The position numbers and the translations under genes are program-made. From assembly GCA_036961445.1 (NCBI GenBank), contig JBALVO010000042.1:1-29458 (forward strand): a DNA stretch of 29,458 nucleotides. Direction: 5' to 3'. The DNA is from JBALVO01 sp036961445 (GTDB lineage: Bacteria; Pseudomonadota; Gammaproteobacteria; Pseudomonadales; Halieaceae). The notes under the pieces were generated by a model. The model was given only the letters and a program-made list of their open reading frames with translations, had not been told where the DNA came from and ran no database searches. Below, piece after piece: positions 1-7,875 of this stretch; the stretch's first letter is position 1, and every line of letters starts with the position of its first letter.

Positions 1-1163
1 ACAGCAATGGCCTTGGCGAAGCGTTGTACGAACATATCGATAAATGCTTTGGCCCGGTACTTTTCCGCTTCCGTGGTTGGAACATACAGGGCCTCTTTTG
101 CTGATTGGTTGATGGAGTAGCTAAATCCGTTGTCAGCAGTGCTGAGCAGGCTGCCTACCCACAGCGCCGGGAACATCAAAAAAGCAGAAGAGCCCAACGC
201 GACGGTAAAGGGCAATACCAATAGCGCGGTAGCGAGACCAAAGCGGGTCATGATAAAACTGGTCAGGAACAATTGCACAAATAGGGATACCCAGTTGGTA
301 ATTGAAAAAACCAGGGCAAAGTGTCGTCCAATCTCAGCACCGTTGAGGTAGTGCGAAACGGTGAACGTGAACTGGTAATCGATAATGGTAGAGATGATTT
401 CGTAGAGCCCGACGATAGCGACAATCGACAGCAGGTACCGGGAAGAAAATACCAGGCGAGCGCCCTCGGTTGCAGCATTGCCTGATGGAGATTCTGCGGC
501 TGTCGCGCAGGGCGTAGGCACAGGGTGAGCCTTTACCTGGCGGCCGGCACCCCAGGCCGCCGCGACAATCAGTACGGTGAGACCACTGCATATCCACAGC
601 CAGGCAGTATAGGACAGCAGCGATACATTGGCGCTGACCACGCTACTGCCAAAAACACCACCGCAGACACCTCCCAGCCCCACCAGTCCGTAGAGGCGTT
701 TGGCTGAGTCGGGGGTAACGCTGTCATTGAGGAAGGCGAAAAAGGTAGCCACCATAAGCGTACTATAGAGGTCGCCAAATAAATAAAAGCTCCACACGCT
801 GGCGTGGTTTGGAACATGCAGCCATTGGCCGAAAAATAGATAGCAGACGATGAAGAAAGCGGCAAATACAAAGGTGAGTTGTTGCCGCCTGAGTTGTCGA
901 CTCAGGCGCGTAAACACCACCACCGCAGCGAAGGCGACGACCATATTAAGAATCTTGGCCAGCAGTTCTGCCTGGGGAGCGCTGTAGGCGATGCCCATCA
1001 GGTCAAAGCCGCTCTCGTCGTAGAACTCAATGAATAAACCCTTCTTGATGGGTTTGAGTATCCAGAAGCAGGTAATAACCAGAAAAAAATAGCAGAACAT
1101 CAATATGGCCAGCGGCAGCTCCTCGCGCTTGACGTTCATGAATTCCTGGAGTGTTTTGGCCAT
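1..1163 (-). CDS. Npt/NTT-type ATP:ADP (nucleotide) exchange transporter, C-terminal end cut by window edge
   Basis: Reading the minus strand from ATG at 1163 gives 387 codons without a stop, so the gene continues beyond base 1. The product is a polytopic inner-membrane protein with many hydrophobic helices. Near its start it has WILKPIKKGLF (about residues 34-44), and near the visible end the segment YVPTTEAEKYRAKAFID, both typical of the bacterial MFS-like relatives of ATP/ADP translocases (Npt1/Npt2, PF03219-like). Members of this family exchange nucleotides across the membrane, classically ATP for ADP. It is divergent from the exported dikinase-like gene with about 70 bases between starts. 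The ribosome site is weak (AAGAG about 12 bases upstream). Family assignment is good; substrate and direction are inferred. A generic MFS permease is the alternative. Confidence 0.8.
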   Translation of the reverse strand, partial: MAKTLQEFMNVKREELPLAILMFCYFFLVITCFWILKPIKKGLFIEFYDESGFDLMGIAYSAPQAELLAKILNMVVAFAAVVVFTRLSRQLRRQQLTFVFAAFFIVCYLFFGQWLHVPNHASVWSFYLFGDLYSTLMVATFFAFLNDSVTPDSAKRLYGLVGLGGVCGGVFGSSVVSANVSLLSYTAWLWICSGLTVLIVAAAWGAGRQVKAHPVPTPCATAAESPSGNAATEGARLVFSSRYLLSIVAIVGLYEIISTIIDYQFTFTVSHYLNGAEIGRHFALVFSITNWVSLFVQLFLTSFIMTRFGLATALLVLPFTVALGSSAFLMFPALWVGSLLSTADNGFSYSINQSAKEALYVPTTEAEKYRAKAFIDMFVQRFAKAIA

Positions 1164-1191
1164 ATCGTTTTTTTACTCTTGTTGGCGCTGC

Positions 1192-1197
1192 TATACT
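1192..1197 (+). promoter_or_regulatory. Candidate -10 box for the dikinase/serine hydrolase operon
   Basis: TATACT matches the sigma-70 -10 consensus at five of six positions and lies about 38 bases before the TTG start at 1235. The region where a -35 box should be is only a T-run (about 1168-1174), so the promoter is tentative. Its position inside the longer reading frame that begins at 1151 favours the downstream TTG start. Confidence 0.35.
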
Positions 1198-1234
1198 CGT
1201 ATCGGTCCTGGCTCATAATAACGGAAGCAGAGCA

Positions 1235-4174
1235 TTGAAACCCAGAATATTACGCTTGTTGTTGCCACTGGTTGTCCTTCTCATGGCACCAGCTATTTTC
1301 GGCAGTGCAGCGGTTAGCCCAGGCAGGGACTCTGCGGACCTCGAAAAGTATCAGGCGTGGCTGCAGCAAATGCGCGAGCAGCCCCGGGGGCCGTTTTCGC
1401 GCATACGCTGGTTTTGTTCAGATGGGACTATTTTGCCCCCCAAGGCGTACGCGTGCCAGCCCCATGGCGGGGGGGTCCAGCATGGTCAATGGAATGCCCA
1501 AACTGCGGAGCTACGGGAGCAAGGTTACCTGGTGGCCAACCTATTGGCGGGCAGCGATCCGGTAAAGCTGCTCGGCAGTGATGGTTTTGATAATACCTAT
1601 GCCCAGGTATTGATTGAAAAGTTTCTGGTTGCGATGGACGATGGCTGGATTCTGCGCCAGGCCCTGCTTTATCGGGGAGCGATTCAGGAAGAGGATGAGC
1701 GCGCTGCGGCGCGTGCCTTACTGTTGGAAATGTTGTCGCGGCCCGAGTGGATAGGCCCCCATTACGCGGCCATACGTGCCGGGGTTAAATTGCTTCCCCA
1801 TGGTCGGGATACTGCTTCTGCCGGGCTGGTGCGCCAATTATCCGCCGCACTGTCTGATGACGACGCAGCATTTATGCCGGTGCGCATCAAAATACATGGT
1901 GCGCCTGATGCCTCCGATGCGGCAACGGTGCGCAAGTATAGGGCCGGCGTTAGCGATTCCAGCCTGCGTGCTCGTTATGCGGATCTGGCAAAGCAGATTG
2001 ATCTTATCTATCAGGCCGCGCCATTGGCACAGGGGCTACAGGAGCTGGCGGCCGCAGCCTGGGTTCCCGCGTCACTGCAGCAAATGGCGCGTAGTAGTGC
2101 ACAGCAGTGGGAACAGGCCGGGCCTGCAACCCAAATGCAACTGAGTGGTTCATTGCTGGCGCAGCTGCGACGGAGTTTGGCATCAGTATCTGCCCCGGCC
2201 CAGCGGCTCAGTCTGATGGATTTTAGTCTGCGTTTAGAGGGTGAGCACTTTCGCGCATCAACCATGGTGCGCCAACAGCTGGCCACCATGACCCGACAGC
2301 AGGTGTTGTCTGCTCTGGCAGCTGCAGGTGATGCCGCCTATGGCACGGGCTTACTTAATCAGCGCCTGCAGACGGGTTTACAGCGGGAGATTGCCGTTTT
2401 GCTTGGCGGTGCTGTTGATGTGGCACGCTACCAGCAGAGTCTGGTTTATCTCAATCGCGCACCGGGCTGGGGTTTACAGGCATTGCGTCGTTACTTTTAC
2501 CAACCCATGCTAAAGCTGGCTGAGATTGAGCCGCTCGCGCTGTTGTTTATACAGGATCAGTTGCGCGGTGGCCCCTTGTTGTTTTATTCACAGTCTTTGA
2601 ATCTGCTGGCACGCGATGCCGGTAATTTAGCCGGCATTCGTCACAACTTCTTTGGTGAGAACGTGGGCGCCGGATTCAATGCGCTCAATCCTGGGCTGGC
2701 GCGCGGCTTGTTGCAGTCAGAGCCGGCCCTGGATGGCACTGGCACCTTGCGCGAGGATGCAATCTACGTACTACCAGAAACAGTCGCTGAGTTACCGCCG
2801 GTTGCCGGAATTTTGACCGCAGGAGCGGGCAATCCGTTGTCCCACGTGCAACTGCTGGCACGCAACCTGGGTATACCTAACGTGACTGTGTCGCCGGCAA
2901 TTCAGCAGAAACTGCGGGCGCATGACAATAGCCAGATTGTGCTGGCAGTAAGCCCTGGTGGGTTGGTAGAAATAGTCGATTACACGGCCCGTTGGGATGC
3001 TGTGTTCGCGGCTCGTGATAAGCAGGGCAGCATCAGGATTGTACCGGACCTGGAAAAGCTGGATCTCAGTCTGCGTAGGGTGATTTCCATCGATGAGCTG
3101 TCCGCGGGTGACTCAGGGCGTACGGTGGGGCCCAAGGCGGCCAAGTTGGCTGAGTTGCGCAAGCATTACCCGGAGGCGGTTTCCCGCGGCGTGGCGGTGC
3201 CCTTCGGCCTGTTTAAAGCGGTAGCACTGGACCAGCCTCACCCGGGAGGTGGCAGCGTATTCGAGTGGATGCAGGGACAGTACAGGAAATTGGCACAACT
3301 GCCTGCCGATAGTGCGGTTCAGAGTGAGCAGGCAGAACTTTTTCGTGCGCAATTGTATGCACTAATCCTGCAGACAGAGCTGGACGATGCCTTCAAGCTT
3401 GATTTGAAAAAGGCGCTGACAGCGGCCTTTGGCAGTGAGGAAGCGGGCCTGTTTGTGCGTTCCGATACCAATGTGGAAGACCTGGCAGGGTTTACCGGCG
3501 CGGGTTTGAACCTGACTCTGCCTAATGTAGTGGGCTTTGAGCAGTTATTGCACGCCATCCCGCAGGTCTGGGCTTCACCATTTACTGCCCGCGCGTTTGC
3601 CTGGCGCCAGTCCCATATGACGGCGCCGGAACATGTCTATACCTCTATCTTGTTATTGGAGTCGGTAGGCTCCGACAAGTCCGGGGTAATGGTTACCGCA
3701 GATATTGATACCGGAGCGACCGATGTGGTGTCGGTTGCAGTCAATGAAGGTCTTGGCGGTGCTGTGGATGGCCAGGCTGCAGAGTCTTTGCGTATTCCCC
3801 TGGATGGCGGGCCCGTGAAAGTCCTGGCCACGGCCACCGCCCCCTGGCGGCGTATTCTTACGGCCGATGGTGGCATCAAGGAAATTCCCACTAGCGGCAC
3901 AGATGAGGTTCTCACCGCAGCTGAAATAGCGCAGGTCATTGATTTTGCCCGCAGCCTGCCACAGCGTTTTCCGCCGATTACCGACGATGCAGGTCATCTG
4001 ACACCTGCGGATGTAGAATTTGGTTTTCTCGATGGGCGTTTGCGACTGTTCCAGCTGCGACCATTTTTGGATAGCGCCTCGGTTGCCGGCAATGCCTATC
4101 TGCAACAAATGGATGAGCGTGGCGGTAGTAATCGTGAGCAATTGGTGGATATGACGGAGGTGCCCAACCCATGA
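1235..4174 (+). CDS. Exported PPDK/PEP-synthase-like dikinase with glucan-water-dikinase domain order
   Basis: I chose TTG at 1235 because it follows GGAAG (1223-1227) by 7 bases and starts a clean signal peptide (Lys/Arg, then LLLPLVVLL, then Ala-rich cleavage region). The open frame extends to a GTG at 1151, but that would overlap the divergent gene. The product is about 979 aa. Residues 30-500 resemble no domain I can name. A swivelling phosphohistidine domain follows, with PLSHV-x-LLARN-LGIPN and His537 as the expected phospho-acceptor. Next is a PPDK_N ATP-grasp domain with GPKAAKLAEL (632-641), VRSDTNVEDLAG (from about 741), GAGL and VWAS, ending in FQLRP (939-943). This His-then-ATP-grasp order and LSHV...ARN wording match glucan water dikinases rather than PEP synthase. 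No starch-binding domain is recognisable. Substrate unknown; ATP use outside the cytoplasm would be unusual. Confidence 0.75.
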   Translation: MKPRILRLLLPLVVLLMAPAIFGSAAVSPGRDSADLEKYQAWLQQMREQPRGPFSRIRWFCSDGTILPPKAYACQPHGGGVQHGQWNAQTAELREQGYLVANLLAGSDPVKLLGSDGFDNTYAQVLIEKFLVAMDDGWILRQALLYRGAIQEEDERAAARALLLEMLSRPEWIGPHYAAIRAGVKLLPHGRDTASAGLVRQLSAALSDDDAAFMPVRIKIHGAPDASDAATVRKYRAGVSDSSLRARYADLAKQIDLIYQAAPLAQGLQELAAAAWVPASLQQMARSSAQQWEQAGPATQMQLSGSLLAQLRRSLASVSAPAQRLSLMDFSLRLEGEHFRASTMVRQQLATMTRQQVLSALAAAGDAAYGTGLLNQRLQTGLQREIAVLLGGAVDVARYQQSLVYLNRAPGWGLQALRRYFYQPMLKLAEIEPLALLFIQDQLRGGPLLFYSQSLNLLARDAGNLAGIRHNFFGENVGAGFNALNPGLARGLLQSEPALDGTGTLREDAIYVLPETVAELPPVAGILTAGAGNPLSHVQLLARNLGIPNVTVSPAIQQKLRAHDNSQIVLAVSPGGLVEIVDYTARWDAVFAARDKQGSIRIVPDLEKLDLSLRRVISIDELSAGDSGRTVGPKAAKLAELRKHYPEAVSRGVAVPFGLFKAVALDQPHPGGGSVFEWMQGQYRKLAQLPADSAVQSEQAELFRAQLYALILQTELDDAFKLDLKKALTAAFGSEEAGLFVRSDTNVEDLAGFTGAGLNLTLPNVVGFEQLLHAIPQVWASPFTARAFAWRQSHMTAPEHVYTSILLLESVGSDKSGVMVTADIDTGATDVVSVAVNEGLGGAVDGQAAESLRIPLDGGPVKVLATATAPWRRILTADGGIKEIPTSGTDEVLTAAEIAQVIDFARSLPQRFPPITDDAGHLTPADVEFGFLDGRLRLFQLRPFLDSASVAGNAYLQQMDERGGSNREQLVDMTEVPNP

Positions 4175-5460
4175 AGACTGATATTGTCAGGTTTCGAGCT
4201 ATGTTGTTATCCGTTTTACTGGCAGTGCTAATGGTGTTCACCATACCGCTGGGTGCCTATCCCATAGATGGCTATGAGCAAACCGGTATCCGCAGGCTGG
4301 AGGAGCAGCGCTTGATCGCCGCTGGGGAAATCAAGGGTACGCGCCAGCCAGCGGGCGGTTTGTGGTTAACACCGGCTGTGGATATCCGCTTGCTGGCGCG
4401 CCCGGACTTTGCTTTGCCGCCGGTGGATGCGCAGCTTACCGAACAGATCGGCGCCTTACTGGGTGATAAGGCAGATCGCTACGGGGTCGCTGTTTTGGAC
4501 CTGAGCGACCCGAACCAGCCTGCCTACGCGGAGTATCGTGGCGATTATCACCAGAATGTAGGCAGTGTTGGCAAGTTACTGGCGGCGCTGGGTTTCTTCC
4601 AGGCGCTGGCTGATGCCTATCCGGATGACCTGCAACAGCGCGAGGAGATAATGCGTAATACGGTGGTAACTGCAGATCGTTTTGCGCACACGGATCATCA
4701 CAGCATTCGCCTGTTTGATGTCGATACGCGGACCCTTGTGCGTCGCCCCATGGCGGATGGTGATACCGGTAATCTGTGGGAGTACCTGGATTGGACCTTG
4801 TCGGTCAGTTCCAATTCGGCAGCGGCCATGACCATGCGCGACACCATGTTGTTGCGACAGTTTGGCACTGACTATCCTATAGCTGATGCACAGATTACGC
4901 CGTTTTTTGATGGTGCCCCAGCTGCAGCAAAGACGGCATTGTTTCAGGCAGCGTTCTGGGCGCCAGTGACAGACAATAATATGTCGCTAAACGATATACG
5001 CCAGGGCAGTTTTTTTACCCGCGAAGGTAAGCGTCTGGTAGCGGGCGGCGGGCTGAGTTACGCCACTGCGCGCAGCCTCATGCAATACCTGCTGCAAATG
5101 GAAAAAGGCGAGTTGGTAGATGCGTGGAGCAGTCGTGCCTTGAAACGTTTGTTATATATGACGGAGCGGCGGATTCGCTACGCATCTTCCCCCGCTTTGC
5201 GCAATGCCGCGCTGTACTTCAAGTCGGGGTCGCTGTACAGCTGTCAGGCGGAAGAGGGCTTTAAGTGTGGCAAGTACAAGGGTAATAAGCGCAATTTTAT
5301 GAATTCAATCGCGATTGTCGAAGAGGACGCAGACGGCAAGCGGCTGCACTATATCGTGACGCTGGTCTCAAATGTATTGCGCGAAAATTCAGCGGTCGCC
5401 CATCAGTCCCTGGGTACGCGCATTCACCAATTGATCAAGCAGCGCAATGGGGTGAACTAG
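4171..5460 (+). CDS. Exported serine hydrolase of the beta-lactamase/PBP fold
   Basis: The ATG overlaps the stop of the dikinase gene (ATGA), so the two are probably translationally coupled. The 429-aa product starts with a signal peptide (hydrophobic about 11-28). It carries the three motifs of penicillin-recognising serine enzymes in order: SxxK at 132-135 (SVGK), SxN at 213-215 (SSN) and KTG-like KSG at 351-353. Cys358 and Cys366 could form a disulfide next to the KSG strand. Such proteins act in the periplasm on peptidoglycan, beta-lactams or esters; the substrate here is unknown. The C-terminal segment RIHQLIK resembles SIHQLVE at the end of the convergent hydrolase, suggesting paralogy. 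The stop overlaps the convergent gene's stop at a CTAG. Confidence 0.8.
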   Translation: MKTDIVRFRAMLLSVLLAVLMVFTIPLGAYPIDGYEQTGIRRLEEQRLIAAGEIKGTRQPAGGLWLTPAVDIRLLARPDFALPPVDAQLTEQIGALLGDKADRYGVAVLDLSDPNQPAYAEYRGDYHQNVGSVGKLLAALGFFQALADAYPDDLQQREEIMRNTVVTADRFAHTDHHSIRLFDVDTRTLVRRPMADGDTGNLWEYLDWTLSVSSNSAAAMTMRDTMLLRQFGTDYPIADAQITPFFDGAPAAAKTALFQAAFWAPVTDNNMSLNDIRQGSFFTREGKRLVAGGGLSYATARSLMQYLLQMEKGELVDAWSSRALKRLLYMTERRIRYASSPALRNAALYFKSGSLYSCQAEEGFKCGKYKGNKRNFMNSIAIVEEDADGKRLHYIVTLVSNVLRENSAVAHQSLGTRIHQLIKQRNGVN

Positions 5461-6344
5461 CGCGCCTGGAGATCTTCCACCAGTTGGTGTATGGAACTAG
5501 CCAGTTGCCGCAGCACCTGTTCGCCTCTGGGGCCCTCCACCAGACCAACCAGAATATAGGTTCCCTCGGGTGACTGTACCAGCATACTGTCGGCGTGGAA
5601 GTTCCCCCAGCTGCCTGACTTGCGCCACAGCTCCAGGTTCTCCCACGGTGAAAGTCCGGCGACAAATTTGTGTGATATGCCCGGTCGCGACAACATATCG
5701 CGCATCATGGCGGTGTGCGCCTCGTCCAGCAGGTTGCCCATGTACAACCGGTAATACAGGCGGGCGACCTGGAAGGCGGTAGCGCCATGTGATAGTCCCT
5801 TGATGGGATCCCGGTGATGGGCTGCGCCTCCGGCGTAGTCCTTGCCAACCCATAAGCCACCGGCTAAGTTTTTGTCATAGAAGTTGTATTCCGGGCGCTG
5901 CAGTATGGCCAGCAGATGCTCACGCCCCACCCGTTCCATCACCCGGGTCGCGCAGGGGTTACACGACACCCGGATCATATTGTGCAGATCTTCATTCAGT
6001 GTGTCGTCGATCGTAATGTCGCCTTCCTGGGAGGCGACCATGGCGGCAAATAATACAGCGATTTTGGGCAGGCTGGCGGCGTATGACATGTGGCTGCCAT
6101 TGAGTGACGCCAGGCGATAGCCGCCGTTTTCGCTCATTATCACTAGCGCGATCGCCAGACTGCGGTTTTCGGCCTTGTGGGCCCAACCCTCCCGGTCAAC
6201 CAGCTCGTTTAACGCGCGCTGCAGTCCAGGCTCCTGGATGGGGTTCAAATCCTGCTGTGCCACGAACTGGGCATGGACCGTCAGCGGCGACAGAATTGTC
6301 AGCAGGGCAAGGATGCCGGCTCTTAGCGTTGTTAAAACATTCAT
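5457..6344 (-). CDS. Exported class A beta-lactamase-like serine hydrolase
   Basis: I chose the ATG at 6344, which gives 295 aa and starts directly with a signal peptide (MNVLTTLRAG then hydrophobic to VHAQ, about residue 26). An upstream in-frame start at 6380 adds 12 unlikely residues. Motifs in order: SLPK at 91-94 with Ser91 as nucleophile, SCN at 127-129, and KSG at 242-244. I do not see the ExxLN omega-loop motif of true class A beta-lactamases, so it is probably not a penicillinase; it better fits the Beta-lactamase2 family (PF13354) of uncharacterised hydrolases. It is convergent with, and overlaps by the bases of both stop codons, the dikinase-linked hydrolase, and appears to be its paralogue. 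Its promoter region holds the REP-like palindrome. Confidence 0.8.
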   Translation of the reverse strand: MNVLTTLRAGILALLTILSPLTVHAQFVAQQDLNPIQEPGLQRALNELVDREGWAHKAENRSLAIALVIMSENGGYRLASLNGSHMSYAASLPKIAVLFAAMVASQEGDITIDDTLNEDLHNMIRVSCNPCATRVMERVGREHLLAILQRPEYNFYDKNLAGGLWVGKDYAGGAAHHRDPIKGLSHGATAFQVARLYYRLYMGNLLDEAHTAMMRDMLSRPGISHKFVAGLSPWENLELWRKSGSWGNFHADSMLVQSPEGTYILVGLVEGPRGEQVLRQLASSIHQLVEDLQAR

Positions 6345-6397
6345 ACAGGTGTTGTCTATCGACTCGGTAAAAGGTGCCACAGGGTTAACAAACTTAA

Positions 6398-6480
6398 GGG
6401 GTCAGGTCTTGAATTGTGAATTTGCTTATCTCTCAGACAAGACGCGCTACCCGGCGATTCATAATTCAAGACCTGACCCC
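6398..6480. repeat. REP-like long inverted repeat (possible RAYT-mobilised element)
   Basis: Arms at 6398-6421 and 6457-6480 are inverted repeats of 24 bases with one mismatch; the outer 18 bases are perfect and begin ggggtcaggtcttgaatt. The loop is about 35 bases. Palindromes beginning GGGGTCAGGTCTTG are familiar in gammaproteobacterial genomes alongside REP-associated tyrosine transposases (IS200/IS605-like), which supports calling this a non-autonomous relic. No transposase is encoded here and no target-site duplication is apparent. It lies between two divergent genes. No second copy was noticed in the window. Confidence 0.7.
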
Positions 6481-6552
6481 ATACTTCCTTGCCGGTGGCA
6501 CTGAATATGCCCGCAAGGATACCATAGAGCTTCTCAATACGTGCCCCGGCCA

Positions 6553-7206
6553 ATGCTCAAACAAGCCCACCTACAGCAGCAACTGCACCAGATCCTTCCC
6601 AGTGCCCACCTGGAAGTCGCCACCTTGCCCGATGCGCCGGCCATCCGACTGTGGCTGCTCAACAGTGATTACCCACAGCAAGAGCTGACCCATCCCGAGA
6701 TGCAGCTGGTGATGAATAATCCCCTGTACTGGATCTTTTGCTGGGCCTCAGGGCAGGTGCTGGCAAAATTTTTGCTCGATCAGCCGGCATGGGTTGCGGG
6801 AAAACGGGTGCTGGATTTCGGTTGTGGCTCGGGTGTGGTGGCGATTGCCGCTGCGCTTGCAGGCGCCAGGGAGGTCATTGCCTGCGACATCGACCCTCTG
6901 GCACTGGCGGCCACGCGTGTCAACGCACGTTTGAACCGGGTAGAGCTCACTATCAGCGATGATTTCTTGTCCATCGCCGGGGAAATTGACCTGATCATCG
7001 TAGCGGATGTGCTGTACGACAAGGCGAATTTTGTCTGGTTACGCCGTTTTGCAGAGCGTGCCAGGCAAGTGCTGATCGCCGATTCCCGGGTTAAGAACTT
7101 TGATCACCCGCCTTACCGCCAGATAGAGCGCCGCGATAGCTGCACCTTGCCGGATCTGGAAGAATCGGCCGAGTTTCGCGATGTCAGCATCTACCTGGCG
7201 GGTTAG
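6553..7206 (+). CDS. Class I SAM-dependent methyltransferase, ETFB-lysine/PrmA-like
   Basis: About 217 aa from ATG 6553; a GTG at 6541 is an in-frame alternative and neither has a convincing ribosome site. Motif I VLDFGCGSG is at 86-94, followed by an acidic IACDID loop (about 109-114) and VADVLYD, the pattern of Rossmann-fold SAM methyltransferases. The N-terminal segment and overall size resemble the METTL20/ETF-beta lysine methyltransferase and L11 methyltransferase-like group, which modify protein side chains. The actual substrate cannot be read from the sequence. It is followed convergently, 25 bases on, by the MAPEG gene, so it is probably a single-gene unit. The REP-like palindrome sits directly upstream. 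Confidence 0.75.
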   Translation: MLKQAHLQQQLHQILPSAHLEVATLPDAPAIRLWLLNSDYPQQELTHPEMQLVMNNPLYWIFCWASGQVLAKFLLDQPAWVAGKRVLDFGCGSGVVAIAAALAGAREVIACDIDPLALAATRVNARLNRVELTISDDFLSIAGEIDLIIVADVLYDKANFVWLRRFAERARQVLIADSRVKNFDHPPYRQIERRDSCTLPDLEESAEFRDVSIYLAG

Positions 7207-7231
7207 CGACCAGGCCCGCAACGCTTATCGC

Positions 7232-7633
7232 CTAGAGCATAAGCATCTGCACAACCCAGCAGATGATCAAGCCAACCTGAACGAGAAAGAAAGTAAAGCG
7301 CAGCATGATCATCGGGGTGCTGGTCGATATCAGGTGCACGATACTTTGCGCAATTCTTGCATACAGCAACCAACAGGCTGTGACATTGGTAATATCCTGG
7401 TGATTGGTGGCTATCGCAAACAACAGGACGCCGATATACAGCGGTATGTTCTCCTGGGTATTGGCCAGGGCGCGAGTCAGGCGTCGGCCATAGCCCTCCA
7501 GGTCGTTGCCATTGGGGTCAAATACCATGCTTCCGGTGCTTTTGCTGGCCAGCATTCTAATGGCCGGCAGCTGAACTAACAGGAGTCCCCACCACACGAC
7601 CAGCCACAGGATTGTTGATTCTGTTGCACTCAT
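7232..7633 (-). CDS. MAPEG-family integral membrane protein
   Basis: A 133-aa protein with about four hydrophobic helices. The segment RALANTQENIPLYIGVLLFA, followed by an ARI-x-QS-x-VH stretch, is characteristic of the MAPEG family (PF01124, eicosanoid and glutathione metabolism membrane proteins), where the Asn/Glu and Arg residues are conserved. Bacterial members are inner-membrane proteins, some with glutathione transferase or peroxidase activity; most, like this one, have no known substrate. Length matches the usual 125-140 aa. It is divergent from accA across 242 bases and convergent with the methyltransferase gene. Confidence 0.8.
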   Translation of the reverse strand: MSATESTILWLVVWWGLLLVQLPAIRMLASKSTGSMVFDPNGNDLEGYGRRLTRALANTQENIPLYIGVLLFAIATNHQDITNVTACWLLYARIAQSIVHLISTSTPMIMLRFTFFLVQVGLIICWVVQMLML

Positions 7634-7875
7634 TTCGATAGTCTCCAGGTAACGGTCAATTTTTATTAAGGATTAACGCAGGGAACTGCACACGCAGTGT
7701 TCTGTGAGGCGCCTGAAAAGTCAATAAGGTTAGCTGCATTCGGGAAACTCAATGCCACGCTGGTTCCATTAAGCCCTTCGCGGAAAGCAGTGGGGCACAC
7801 TGATCCGCCTATTGGTCTCCACCCTATTAATTTTGTACACTGTGCACCACTACAATTTGCTGAGTTGTGCCGAGC
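7634..7875. other. Intergenic region between the MAPEG gene and accA
   Basis: This 242-base stretch is the longest without a gene. It should hold the divergent promoters of the MAPEG gene and accA. A TACAAT hexamer at 7851-7856 and a TACACT at 7836-7841 are -10-like, but neither has a good -35 partner, so I do not assign a promoter. No RNA gene or long hairpin was seen. Confidence 0.5.

Noticed and set aside
1151..1234. Longer start of the dikinase gene at GTG 1151
   Set aside because: It would overlap the start of the divergent transporter gene and include the candidate -10 box. The TTG at 1235 has a ribosome site and a clean signal peptide.
3653..4141. A 162-codon minus-strand frame within the dikinase gene
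   Set aside because: Antisense to the conserved ATP-grasp domain, without start signals or family resemblance.
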